64,000 bases of DNA from Mesorhizobium loti R88b (lineage in GTDB: Bacteria; Pseudomonadota; Alphaproteobacteria; Rhizobiales; Rhizobiaceae), in contig NZ_CP033367.1 of NCBI RefSeq assembly GCF_013170845.1, positions 1-64,000 of the forward strand, in the 5' to 3' direction. The stretch's first letter is position 1, and each line of letters opens with the position of its first letter. Below are positions 48,865 to 57,818 of this stretch, piece after piece. A program made the translations under genes and the position numbers. Below the pieces are notes generated by a model. It did no database searches, had not been told where the DNA came from, and was given only the letters and a program-made list of their open reading frames with translations.

Positions 48865-51800
48865 TGAAGGGCTTCAATCTCTCAGACTGGGCGCTCAGCC
48901 ACCGCTCCATGGTCTGGTATTTCATGCTGGTCTTCGTCGTCGCCGGCGTGTTCTCCTACCTCAATCTCGGCCGTGAGGAAGACCCCAACTTCACCATCAA
49001 GACAATGATCATCCAGGCCAACTGGCCGGGCGCGTCGGTCAAGGAGACCCTGCAGCAGGTCACCGACCGCATCGAGAAGAAGCTCGAGGAGCTCGACAGT
49101 CTCGACTTCACAAGATCCGTCACCACCGCCGGCCAGACCGTCATCTTCGTCAACCTGAAGGACACCACCAAGGCGCGCGATGTCGTGCCGAACTGGATTC
49201 AGGTGCGCAACATGGTGGAAGACATCAAGGCGCAGTTTCCGCAAGGCGTGCAGGGACCGTTCTTCAATGACCGCTTCGGCGATGTCTACGGCAATATCCA
49301 CGCCTTCACATCGGACGGGCTGACACCGCGCCAATTGCGCGACTATGTCGAGGATGCCCGCACCAAGATCCTGACCGTGCCGAATGCCGGCAAGGTCGAT
49401 CTGGTCGGCGCGCAGGACGAGGCGATCTATCTCGAATTCTCGACCCGTCAGATCGCCGCCCTTGGCCTTAACCAGCAAGCGATCGTGGCAAGCCTGCAGG
49501 CGCAGAACGCCATCACGCCGTCCGGTGTCGTCCAGTCCGGACCGGAGCGCATCAGCGTGCGCGTCGGCGGCCAGTTCACCTCCGAAGACAGCCTGCGGGC
49601 CATCAATCTGCGCGTCAACGACCGCTTCTTCCGGCTGAGCGACGTGGCGACGATCACGCGCGGCTATGCCGATCCGCCGACGGCGCTGTTCCGCTTCAAT
49701 GGCCAGGACGCCATCGCGCTCGCCATCGGCATGAAGCCAAATGCCAATCTGCTCGAATTCGGCGAGGCGCTGCACAAGGAAATGAACAAGGTGCTGGCCG
49801 ACCTGCCGGTCGGCGTCGGCGTGCATCTGGTCGCCGACCAGCCTGTTATCGTCGAGGAGGCGGTTTCGGGCTTCACCCGGGCGCTGGCCGAGGCGGTCGC
49901 CATCGTGCTCGCGGTGTCGTTCATCAGCCTTGGCATGCGGGCCGGCTTTGTCGTCGCGTTGTCGATCCCGCTGGTTCTGGCCATCACTTTTACCGTCATG
50001 GAGTATCTCGGCATATCGCTGCAGCGCATTTCGCTGGGCGCGCTGATCATCGCGCTCGGGCTGCTGGTCGACGACGCGATGATCGCTGTGGAGATGATGG
50101 TGGCGCGGCTGGAGGTCGGCGACAATCTGCGCAAGGCGGCGACCTATGTCTACACCTCGACCGCCTTCCCGATGCTGACCGGCACGCTGGTGACGGTGGC
50201 CGGCTTCATCCCGATCGGCCTCAACTCGAGTGCTGCCGGCGAATACACCTTCACCCTGTTCGTCGTCATCGCCGTGTCGTTGCTGGTGTCATGGATCGTG
50301 GCGGTGCTGTTTGCGCCGCTGCTTGGCGTCACCATCCTGCCCGCGACGATGAAGGCAAAGCATCACGACCAGCCCGGCCGCCTCACCGCGCTGTTCCGGC
50401 GCGTGCTTGTCGGCTCGGTGCGCCATCACTGGCTGACCATCATCGTCACGGTCTTGTTGTTTGCCGGCTCGATCGCCGGTTTCGGCCTCGTGCAACAGCA
50501 GTTCTTTCCGCCGTCGGACCGGCCGGAGCTGATCGTCGACTGGAACCTGCCGCAGAATTCCTCGATCGCCGAGACGCGCGATCAGATGGAGCGGTTCGAG
50601 CAGCGGGCGCTGGTCGGCAATCCTGACATCGACCATTTCTCGTCCTATATCGGGCAGGGCGCGGTGCGCTTCGTGCTCGCCTATGATGTGCAACCCGCCA
50701 ACCCCTATTTCGGCCAGACGGTCATCGTCACCAAGAGCATCGAGGCCCGCAACCGGGTGAAGCCGGCTTTGGAAAAACTGCTTCGCGCGGAGTTCGTCGG
50801 CACCGACGCTTTCGTCAAGCCGCTGGAGCTTGGCCCGCCGGTCGGTCGCCCGGTGCAGTACCGTGTCGGCGGTCCCGACATCCAGAAGGTGCGCGAACTG
50901 GCGCAGCAATTCGCCGGCCTCATCGCCACCAATCCGAAGCTAGCCGCGCCGACCTTCGACTGGAACGAGCCGCAGCGTGTGCTGAGGGTCGAGGTGCTGC
51001 AGGACAAGGCACGCCAGCTCGGCATCACCTCATCCGATATCGCCAGCGCGCTGAACAGTACGGTCGGCGGCGCCACCATCACCCAGGTGCGCGACGCCAC
51101 CTATCTGATCAATGTCGTGGCGCGCTCGCGCGATGCCGAACGCGGCTCGATCGGGACGTTGCAGAACATGCAGTTGCCGACCAGCACCGGCGAGGCCATT
51201 CCGCTCGCGGCGGTCGCCAACTTCCGCTACGATCTGGAGCAACCGACGGTGTGGCGGCGTGACCGCATTCCGACGATCACCGTGCGCGCAGGCTTGGTCG
51301 GCGACGTGCTTCCAGCCACCGTCGTCAACGAGTTGAAGCCGTCGGTCGAGGCTTTCATCGCCAAGCTGCCGCCGGGCTATTCGATCGAAACCGCCGGCTC
51401 GGTCGAGGAAAGCGGCAAAAGCCAGGGGCCGATCGCCGCCGTGGTGCCGTTGATGCTGTTCGTTATGGCGACCATCCTGATGATCCAGCTGCAAAGCTTC
51501 CAGCGCCTGTTCCTGGTGGTTGCGGTGGCGCCGCTCGGGCTGATCGGCGTGGTGGCGGCGCTGGTGCCGAGTGGCGCGCCGCTCGGCTTCGTCGCCATCC
51601 TCGGCGTGCTGGCGCTGATCGGTATCCTGATCCGCAACTCGGTCATCCTGATCGTGCAGATCGAGGACCTTGTCCGGGAGGGCAAGGACCGGTGGGCGGC
51701 TGTCATCGAGGCAACCGAACACCGCATGCGGCCGATCGCGCTGACAGCGGCAGCCGCCAGCCTGGCGCTGATCCCGATCGCACGCGAAGTGTTCTGGGGG

Positions 51801-51962
51801 CCAATGGCCTATGCCATGATGGGCGGCATCATCGCCGGCACGGCGATCACGCTGCTGTTCCTGCCGGCGCTTTATGTGACGTGGTTCCGGATCAAGGAGC
51901 CGAAAGGTCGAGACGAGTCCCCGGTTTCGGAGGCAAGCGAACCCGCACCAGCTCAGACTTAA
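48864..51962 (+). CDS. RND efflux pump inner-membrane transporter
   Basis: 1032-residue proton-driven trimeric pump of the AcrB/HAE-like superfamily. TM1 is near residues 15-32 (MVWYFMLVFVVAGVFSYL), then two large periplasmic loops. The TM4 proton-relay aspartates are in ALGLLVDDAMIAVEMMVARL. The second half repeats the pattern (IVTVLLFAGSIAGFGLV, later GVLALIGILIRNSVILIVQI). Start ATG 48864 in a TGATG overlap with the second adaptor; the frame is open upstream but would duplicate that gene. Drug or metal specificity cannot be told. Confidence 0.92.
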   Translation: MKGFNLSDWALSHRSMVWYFMLVFVVAGVFSYLNLGREEDPNFTIKTMIIQANWPGASVKETLQQVTDRIEKKLEELDSLDFTRSVTTAGQTVIFVNLKDTTKARDVVPNWIQVRNMVEDIKAQFPQGVQGPFFNDRFGDVYGNIHAFTSDGLTPRQLRDYVEDARTKILTVPNAGKVDLVGAQDEAIYLEFSTRQIAALGLNQQAIVASLQAQNAITPSGVVQSGPERISVRVGGQFTSEDSLRAINLRVNDRFFRLSDVATITRGYADPPTALFRFNGQDAIALAIGMKPNANLLEFGEALHKEMNKVLADLPVGVGVHLVADQPVIVEEAVSGFTRALAEAVAIVLAVSFISLGMRAGFVVALSIPLVLAITFTVMEYLGISLQRISLGALIIALGLLVDDAMIAVEMMVARLEVGDNLRKAATYVYTSTAFPMLTGTLVTVAGFIPIGLNSSAAGEYTFTLFVVIAVSLLVSWIVAVLFAPLLGVTILPATMKAKHHDQPGRLTALFRRVLVGSVRHHWLTIIVTVLLFAGSIAGFGLVQQQFFPPSDRPELIVDWNLPQNSSIAETRDQMERFEQRALVGNPDIDHFSSYIGQGAVRFVLAYDVQPANPYFGQTVIVTKSIEARNRVKPALEKLLRAEFVGTDAFVKPLELGPPVGRPVQYRVGGPDIQKVRELAQQFAGLIATNPKLAAPTFDWNEPQRVLRVEVLQDKARQLGITSSDIASALNSTVGGATITQVRDATYLINVVARSRDAERGSIGTLQNMQLPTSTGEAIPLAAVANFRYDLEQPTVWRRDRIPTITVRAGLVGDVLPATVVNELKPSVEAFIAKLPPGYSIETAGSVEESGKSQGPIAAVVPLMLFVMATILMIQLQSFQRLFLVVAVAPLGLIGVVAALVPSGAPLGFVAILGVLALIGILIRNSVILIVQIEDLVREGKDRWAAVIEATEHRMRPIALTAAAASLALIPIAREVFWGPMAYAMMGGIIAGTAITLLFLPALYVTWFRIKEPKGRDESPVSEASEPAPAQT

Positions 51963-51974
51963 AGCTTTGCTGGA

Positions 51975-52289
51975 TCACTCGTTGTCGTTGGAGGGTTGAG
52001 GACGTGATTTGGCGCGCTGCCACGGCGATGATTTTGAGCCGCGCCAGGCGCACCAGCCTTCGGGCAAGTCGGCCAGAGCCAGAATGCTTTCATCGCGCCG
52101 CACAACGTTTTGCAAGCTGACGATCATTATGTCGCCATCGTCAACAGGTCCAGTTTCGCTGTTGTGAAATTGCCAGCTGCCGTCGTCATCGTCATGCGAG
52201 ACGTAGGCGATCCAATCGCCTCGCGTAACTATGCCCCGATCCACAAACACCGCGACATTGGGCGGATCTGCGAACTTCCATTTCTCCAT
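51975..52289 (-). CDS. Hypothetical protein, possibly DUF2185-like
   Basis: 104-residue soluble protein: VAVFVDRGIVTRGDWIAYVS, an acidic loop HDDDDGSWQFHNSETG, then IMIVSLQNVVRRDESILALA and DLPEGWCAWRG. The order strand, acidic WxF, SLxxVVxxDxSI, LPxGW resembles DUF2185 proteins, some of which are immunity-like, but I give this as a guess. Convergent with the RND pump gene (12 bases apart). No toxin gene is visible nearby. Confidence 0.6.
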   Translation of the reverse strand: MEKWKFADPPNVAVFVDRGIVTRGDWIAYVSHDDDDGSWQFHNSETGPVDDGDIMIVSLQNVVRRDESILALADLPEGWCAWRGSKSSPWQRAKSRPQPSNDNE

Positions 52290-52328
52290 GGGAATTCCCC
52301 AAGATGCTTCTGCGCTCAGGAAACAAAC

Positions 52329-53078
52329 TCAAGCGGTTCTTACAAAACCGTCGCTGGCCCTTAGCAGATTACGCGTATAATCCTTCGTGACTCGGCGCTC
52401 GACAAGATCGTTCGCCGTCAGATCCTCCACCGCCTCGCCGTTCTGCATCACCATCAGCCGTTCGCACATATGGGTGATGATGGCGAGGTCGTGGCTGACC
52501 ATCAGGAAGGTCAGCTTGCGCCGCCGGCGAACCTCTTCAAGCAGATTGAGCACTTCCGCCTGCACCGAGGCATCGAGCGCCGAGGTCGGCTCGTCGAGCA
52601 GCAGGATCGAGGGTTCGAGGATCAGCGCGCGCGCGATCGCCACGCGCTGGCGCTGGCCACCCGACAATTGATGCGAGTAGCGGAAGCGGAAACCGTTGCC
52701 GAGACCAACCTCGTCGAGCGCCTGCTGGATGCGTTTTTCGCCATCGGCAAAGCCATGGATGGCAAGCGGCTCCTGCAGCAGGCGGTCGACGGTCTGGCGC
52801 GGGTGCAGCGAGCCATACGGGTCCTGGAAGACCATCTGCACTTCGCGGTAAAAGGCCTTGTCGCGGCGCGCGCCAAGCTTCTTGCCATTGACGGCGATGC
52901 TGCCCGAGGCGACCGGCGCGAGGCCGGCGATGGCCCTGAGCAGCGTCGATTTTCCGGAGCCGGATTCGCCGACAAGGCCGAAGGATTCACCCGGCTGCAC
53001 ATCGAGACTGACACCCTTCAGCGCGCGAAAGCGGTCGAAGACCACCTCCAGCCTGTCGACGGCGATCGCTGACGTCAT
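52329..53078 (-). CDS. Peptide/nickel-type ABC transporter ATPase (DppF type)
   Basis: 249-residue ATPase with Walker A LVGESGSGKSTLLRAIAGL, Q-loop MVFQDPYGSLHPRQTV, signature HQLSGGQRQRVAIARAL and Walker B ILLLDEPTSALD. Start ATG 53078 overlaps the stop of the DppD-type ATPase (ATGA). Last gene of the five-gene importer; the C-terminus is shorter than in many OppF proteins. Confidence 0.92.
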   Translation of the reverse strand: MTSAIAVDRLEVVFDRFRALKGVSLDVQPGESFGLVGESGSGKSTLLRAIAGLAPVASGSIAVNGKKLGARRDKAFYREVQMVFQDPYGSLHPRQTVDRLLQEPLAIHGFADGEKRIQQALDEVGLGNGFRFRYSHQLSGGQRQRVAIARALILEPSILLLDEPTSALDASVQAEVLNLLEEVRRRRKLTFLMVSHDLAIITHMCERLMVMQNGEAVEDLTANDLVERRVTKDYTRNLLRASDGFVRTA

Positions 53079-53920
53079 GCCGCCCACTCCGGCTTGCGGT
53101 CGAGCACCGGCAGCGGATGACGGTCGGCGCCGATCTTGGGCATGCAGTTGAGCAGGCCGCGCGTGTAGGGATGCTGGGCGTTGCCCAGCTCCGACGCCTT
53201 GAGCTGCTCGACCACCTTGCCGGCATACATGACGATGACGCGGTCGCAGAAGGACGAGACCAGGCGCAGATCATGCGAGATGAAGATCAACCCCATGCCG
53301 CGCTCGCTGACCAATTTGTCGAGGATTCCCAGAACGTCGAGCTGGACCGTGACGTCGAGCGCCGAGGTCGGCTCGTCGGCAATCATCATTTCCGGTCCGG
53401 CAATCAACATCATGGCGATCATGGCGCGTTGGCCCATGCCGCCGGACACTTCGTGCGGATGCAGGTCGAAGACACGTTTGGGGTCACGGATTTGCACCGC
53501 CTCCAGCATAGCCAGTGCGCGCTCGCGCGCCTCGGCCTTGGAGACCTTCTCATGGGTGCGCAGCGTCTCGACGATCTGACGGCCGATGCTCATCACCGGG
53601 TCGAGCGAATATTTCGGATCCTGCAGGATCATGGCGATGCGGTTGCCTCGCAGCGCCCGGCGTTCGCGCGGCGAGATGCCGAGCAGGTCGATACCATCGA
53701 AGGCCAGTTTGTTGGCCGATATCCTGGCCTGAGGCGGCGTCACGCCCATGATGGCGCGGCCGGTCTGCGATTTGCCCGAGCCCGACTCGCCGACAATGCC
53801 GAGCCGTTCGCGGCCGAGCGAAAAGGAGACGCCGCGCACCGCCTCGATCACCCCGGTACGGGTCGGGAAGGTGACACGCAGATCGTCGACTTCGAGAAGC
53901 GTCTTCGTCTCCCGGCTCAT
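53075..53920 (-). CDS. Peptide/nickel-type ABC transporter ATPase (DppD type)
   Basis: 281-residue ATPase with Walker A IVGESGSGKSQTGRAIMG, Q-loop MILQDPKYSLDPVMSIG, signature HEVSGGMGQRAMIAMMLIAG and Walker B MIADEPTSALD. The signature Gln (GGMGQR) and oligopeptide-type C-terminal extension (RGLLNCMPKIGADRHPLPVL) mark the OppD/DppD group. It overlaps the permease gene start (ATGA) and pairs with the DppF-type ATPase. Confidence 0.92.
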   Translation of the reverse strand: MSRETKTLLEVDDLRVTFPTRTGVIEAVRGVSFSLGRERLGIVGESGSGKSQTGRAIMGVTPPQARISANKLAFDGIDLLGISPRERRALRGNRIAMILQDPKYSLDPVMSIGRQIVETLRTHEKVSKAEARERALAMLEAVQIRDPKRVFDLHPHEVSGGMGQRAMIAMMLIAGPEMMIADEPTSALDVTVQLDVLGILDKLVSERGMGLIFISHDLRLVSSFCDRVIVMYAGKVVEQLKASELGNAQHPYTRGLLNCMPKIGADRHPLPVLDRKPEWAA

Positions 53921-54837
53921 TGGTCACCACTGCGAGGATCAAGGGCATCGCGCAGGCCGTCGCCAAGCAGATTGAAGCCGAGGCTGACGATGAGGATGGC
54001 AAAGCCCGGCGCGCCGGCCACCCACCATTGGTCGAGCACGAAGCGGCGGCCCGACGCGATCATGGTGCCCCATTCGGGCAGAGGAGGCTGCGCGCCGAGG
54101 CCGAGGAAGCCGAGGCCGGCGGCGGTCAAGATGATGCCGGCCATGTCGAGCGTCACCCTGACGATCAGCGAGGAGATACAGAGCGGCATGATGTGACGCA
54201 GCACGATGCGGAAGGGCGAAGCGCCCATCAATTGCACCGCCTTGATGTAATCGGAATTGCGCACGGTCAGCGTTTCCGCGCGCGCAATTCGCGCGTAAGG
54301 CGGCCAGGAGGTGATGGCGATGGCCAGCACCGCATTCTCGATGCCGGGGCCAAGGGCGGCGACGAAAGCCAGCGCCAGAATCAGCTTGGGGAAGGCAAGC
54401 ACGATGTCGGTGATGCGCATCAGTATGGCGTCGGTCCAGCCGCCGGCATAGCCGGCGACGGTGCCGACCAGAAGACCGATGGGTGCGGCGATGATGGCAA
54501 CCAGAATGACGACATAAAGCGTCCAGCGCGAGCCGTAGAGGATGCGCGACAGGATATCGCGGCCGAGGTCGTCGGTGCCGAACCAGTGTTCGGCGCTGGG
54601 CGCCAGCAGCCGTGAATTCTTGAGATCGCCGAATGTCGGCGAGTAAGGCGCCAGCACACCAGCAAGGGCGGCGATGACCAGCAGGGAGATGATGATCAAC
54701 AGGCCGACAAAGGCCAGCCGATTGGCGGAGAAGCGCCGCCACGCGACGTAGGCGCGGCCGAGCCTTGCCTGCATGCGCGAGGCCGGGCGCTCGCTGAGCA
54801 ACCAGTCGCGACGGCTCTGGATCGCCTCGGCGCTCAT
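53917..54837 (-). CDS. ABC transporter permease (DppC type)
   Basis: 306-residue inner-membrane permease. The first helix (LAFVGLLIIISLLVIAALAGV) precedes the conserved APSAEHWFGTDDLGRDILSR stretch, and the EAA loop reads YIKAVQLMGASPFRIVLRHI. About six helices in all. Overlaps both neighbours by four bases. Confidence 0.92.
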   Translation of the reverse strand: MSAEAIQSRRDWLLSERPASRMQARLGRAYVAWRRFSANRLAFVGLLIIISLLVIAALAGVLAPYSPTFGDLKNSRLLAPSAEHWFGTDDLGRDILSRILYGSRWTLYVVILVAIIAAPIGLLVGTVAGYAGGWTDAILMRITDIVLAFPKLILALAFVAALGPGIENAVLAIAITSWPPYARIARAETLTVRNSDYIKAVQLMGASPFRIVLRHIMPLCISSLIVRVTLDMAGIILTAAGLGFLGLGAQPPLPEWGTMIASGRRFVLDQWWVAGAPGFAILIVSLGFNLLGDGLRDALDPRSGDQ

Positions 54838-55895
54838 GCGGATTTCGTCCTTGGATCGAGCACGCGGTAAAGCAGATCGGACAGGAGATTGATGCCGATG
54901 AACACCGAGCCGATGATGATGGTGCCGCCGAGCACGGCGTTCATGTCGGCGTTCTGCAGCGAATTGGTGATGTAGAGGCCGATGCCCGGCCAGGAGAAGA
55001 CGACCTCGGTCAGCACCGAGCCCTCCAGCAGATTGGCGTAGGACAGCGCGATCACCGTGACCATTGGCACGGCGGCGTTGCGCAGCGCGTGGCCCCAGAT
55101 GATGCGGGTTTCCGACAAGCCCTTGGCGCGCGCGGCGACGATGTATTCCTGCGCCAGTTCATTCAACATGAACGAGCGGGTCATGCGGCTGATGTAAGCC
55201 AGCGAGAAATAGCCGAGCAGGCCTGCCGGCAAAATGATGTGGCGAAAGGCATCGTAAAAGACATCCCACTGGCGCTGCCACAGCGCATCGAGAAGATAAA
55301 AGCCGGTGATCGGTGTGAACGTGTATTCGTAGACGACGTCGAGGCGGCCGGGAAACGCCACCCATTGCAGCTTGGCGTAGAACAGGACGAGCCCCAAAAG
55401 CCCGATCCAGAAGATCGGCACGGAATAGCCGATCAGGCCGACAATGCGCACGATCTGGTCGATAACGCTGCCGCGTTTTACGGCTGCCAGCACACCGAGC
55501 GGCACGCCGAGCACCGAACCGATCAGCGTTCCCAGCGTCGCCAGTTCGATGGTCGCGGGGAAGGCGCGGCGGATGTCGGTCATGACCGGATTGGTGGTCA
55601 GCACCGACGTGCCGAAATCGCCGCTCAGGGCATTCTTCACATAGATGTAGAACTGCTCGACCAGCGGCAGGTCGAGACCCATCTCGCGGCGCGTGCGTTC
55701 GACGACATTGAGAGGCGCGCGATCACCGAGCACCGCCAGCACCGGATCGATCGGGATGACACGGCCAATGAAGAAGGTGACCGCGAGCAGACCAAGATAG
55801 GTCGTGACCGCGATGACCAGGAAGCGGCCTATCGCCGATGCAAGGGCGACGGCGCGGGCGCCGCCGCGCCCGCTCTCGTTTTCAACCGCGCTCAT
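54834..55895 (-). CDS. ABC transporter permease (DppB type)
   Basis: 353-residue permease with an N-terminal helix (FLVIAVTTYLGLLAVTFFIG), the OppB/DppB loop region (RRAFPATIELATLGTLIGSV) and the EAA motif EYIVAARAKGLSETRIIWGH. It is somewhat longer than typical DppB, with an extra internal segment around residues 180-215 (KLQWVAFPGRLDVVYEYTF). It begins 18 bases after the binding-protein gene. Confidence 0.9.
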   Translation of the reverse strand: MSAVENESGRGGARAVALASAIGRFLVIAVTTYLGLLAVTFFIGRVIPIDPVLAVLGDRAPLNVVERTRREMGLDLPLVEQFYIYVKNALSGDFGTSVLTTNPVMTDIRRAFPATIELATLGTLIGSVLGVPLGVLAAVKRGSVIDQIVRIVGLIGYSVPIFWIGLLGLVLFYAKLQWVAFPGRLDVVYEYTFTPITGFYLLDALWQRQWDVFYDAFRHIILPAGLLGYFSLAYISRMTRSFMLNELAQEYIVAARAKGLSETRIIWGHALRNAAVPMVTVIALSYANLLEGSVLTEVVFSWPGIGLYITNSLQNADMNAVLGGTIIIGSVFIGINLLSDLLYRVLDPRTKSA

Positions 55896-55913
55896 GCGGC
55901 GCGTCCGACCGCA

Positions 55914-57557
55914 TTATTCCTTGGAGACCGACCCGACGAAATTGGTGTCGAAGCTCGGGCCGAGCACGAGGCCCTTGAGGTTCTTGCGCAGACCAACCAC
56001 TTCCAGTTGCTGGTGAATGATGACGAAGGGGCTGGTGTCGAGGATCTTCTTCTGCAGATCCTTGTACATGTCGGCGCGTTTGCCAGAATCCTTCTCCAGC
56101 AGGGCCGCTTCCGTTTCCTTGGTCAGGTCCGGAATGTCCCAGCTGTTGCGCCAGGCGAGCGTGTGCGACTTGCCGGCATCCGAATTATCGGGGTTCGATG
56201 CAAAGGTCTGGGCATTGGAATTCGGATCGAAATAATCCTGGCCCCAATTGCCGATGTAGATGTCGTGATTGCGGGCGCGGTATTTGGTCAGCGTCTGCTT
56301 GCCGTCGCCAGGAATGATCTCCAGCTTGATGCCGGCCTGTCCAAGCGTCTGCTGGATCGATTCCGCCATACCTGTCGTCGGCTGTCCGGTGCGTACGTCC
56401 ATGGTGACGCTGAAACCGTCGGGCAGGCCGGCCTTGGCCAGCAGTTCCTTGGCCTTGGCGACGTCGAGCTTGAACGGGTTGTCGTCCACGGTGCCGAGGT
56501 CGCCCTTGGGCAGGAAGGACTGGTGGATTTCACCGATGCCCTTGAGGATGGTCGTGCTCAGCGCATCGTAGTCGACCAGATATTTGAAGGCCTGGCGCAC
56601 CTCGGGCTTGGCGAGGTTCGGATTCTTCTGGTTGAGGCTGATGTAATAAACCGTACCCTTTGGCGCGCTGGTGGTGGTGAGGTCGGCGTTCTTGGCAATG
56701 GCGTCGAGATCGTTCGGCTCGAGGTTGCGGGCAACGTCGATGTCGCCGGCTTCGAGCGCCAAGCGCTGACCCGAGCTTTCCTTCATGTTGCGGTAGATGA
56801 CGCGGGCGAGCTTGGCCTTCTCGCCGTAATAATTGTCGTTGCGCTCCATGACCACGGCTTCGTTGGCGCGCCATTCGCGCAGCTTGTAGACGCCGGAGCC
56901 GGCATAGCCGGTCTTCAGCCAGGCATTGCCGAAATCATTGTCCCATTTGTAGTCGGCGCTCGGCGTCACCGCCGCGACATGTTCCTTGACCAGCTTGGCG
57001 TCGACCACCGAGGCGACCGTTGCCGAGAGGCAGTTCAGCACGAAGCTCGGCGCATAGGCCTTGTCGACGGTGAACTGGAAGGTAGCGTCGTCGACGGCCT
57101 TCGCCTTTTCGGTGACGTTGTCGCCGCTGATGCCGAATTGACCGATGATGAAGGCCGGGCTCTTATCCAGCTTGACGGCGCGCTCGAACGAATAGGCGAC
57201 ATCGGCTGCGGTGATCGGGTTGCCCGAGGCGAATTTGAGGCCCGGCTTGAGCTTGAATGTATAGGTCAGGCCATCGTCGGAGACGGTCCAGCTTGCCGCG
57301 AGATCGGGCTTGACCTTGGAGGTGTCGCTGAGGTCGAGACGGACGAGCAGATCGTAGGTGTTGCCGGTGACTTCGGCGGTCGACAGCTCGAACGCCTCGC
57401 CCGGATCCATGGAAATGATGTCGTCGATCGCGAAGCCTTCGACCAGCGTGTCGGCGGGGGTGACCGCGCCAGCCGGCGCTCCGGCCAGAAGCAGCGCGGA
57501 CATGGCGGCACCCGCAAGCAGGATGCGGGAGCGTAGAGCAAACTTTTCCATCATCAT
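55914..57557 (-). CDS. ABC transporter substrate-binding protein, SBP_bac_5
   Basis: 547-residue exported binding protein. Signal peptide SRILLAGAAMSALLLAGAPAG ending at AVTPADT. The family 5 pattern GLTYTFKLKPGLKFASGNPI and VAYSFERAVKLDKSP is clear. It could bind di- or oligopeptides, or another compound; the pocket residues do not tell. AGGGAA lies eight bases before the first of three ATGs (57557). The upstream 261-base gap holds a possible operator and no gene. Confidence 0.9.
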   Translation of the reverse strand: MMMEKFALRSRILLAGAAMSALLLAGAPAGAVTPADTLVEGFAIDDIISMDPGEAFELSTAEVTGNTYDLLVRLDLSDTSKVKPDLAASWTVSDDGLTYTFKLKPGLKFASGNPITAADVAYSFERAVKLDKSPAFIIGQFGISGDNVTEKAKAVDDATFQFTVDKAYAPSFVLNCLSATVASVVDAKLVKEHVAAVTPSADYKWDNDFGNAWLKTGYAGSGVYKLREWRANEAVVMERNDNYYGEKAKLARVIYRNMKESSGQRLALEAGDIDVARNLEPNDLDAIAKNADLTTTSAPKGTVYYISLNQKNPNLAKPEVRQAFKYLVDYDALSTTILKGIGEIHQSFLPKGDLGTVDDNPFKLDVAKAKELLAKAGLPDGFSVTMDVRTGQPTTGMAESIQQTLGQAGIKLEIIPGDGKQTLTKYRARNHDIYIGNWGQDYFDPNSNAQTFASNPDNSDAGKSHTLAWRNSWDIPDLTKETEAALLEKDSGKRADMYKDLQKKILDTSPFVIIHQQLEVVGLRKNLKGLVLGPSFDTNFVGSVSKE

Positions 57558-57666
57558 GGTGATTGTTCCCTGTTTTGTTGTTTGTTGACCTGAGTTCCCG
57601 GCTCAGGATTGTAGAACTCTTTTCGGGGCTTAAGGACGGCCCTCCGACCCCTTACCGTTGCGGTTT

Positions 57667-57682
57667 TTGTCCAGTTGGTCAA
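57667..57682. promoter_or_regulatory. Candidate operator of the ABC importer operon
   Basis: TTGTCCAGTTGGTCAA is an imperfect palindrome (TTGnCCA-N2-TGGnCAA, one mismatch), 110 bases before the binding-protein start. It has the size of a GntR-type site; no regulator gene is adjacent. Confidence 0.3.
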
Positions 57683-57818
57683 CACCATATCCGGCAGCCT
57701 CATGGCCGGCAACGAGCATTTATGCGACGGCTCATTGGGCCAGAAAGACGGGCGGCGTGTCGACGCATAGGCCAGCCAATCGGCGCAACCGAACGAGAAA
57801 AATCTACCAATTTTGGCG

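Noticed and set aside
55089..57536. 815-residue open frame opposite the ABC permease and binding protein genes
   Set aside because: Spans two real minus-strand genes and is rich in Asp, Gly, His and Arg as expected for a shadow frame.
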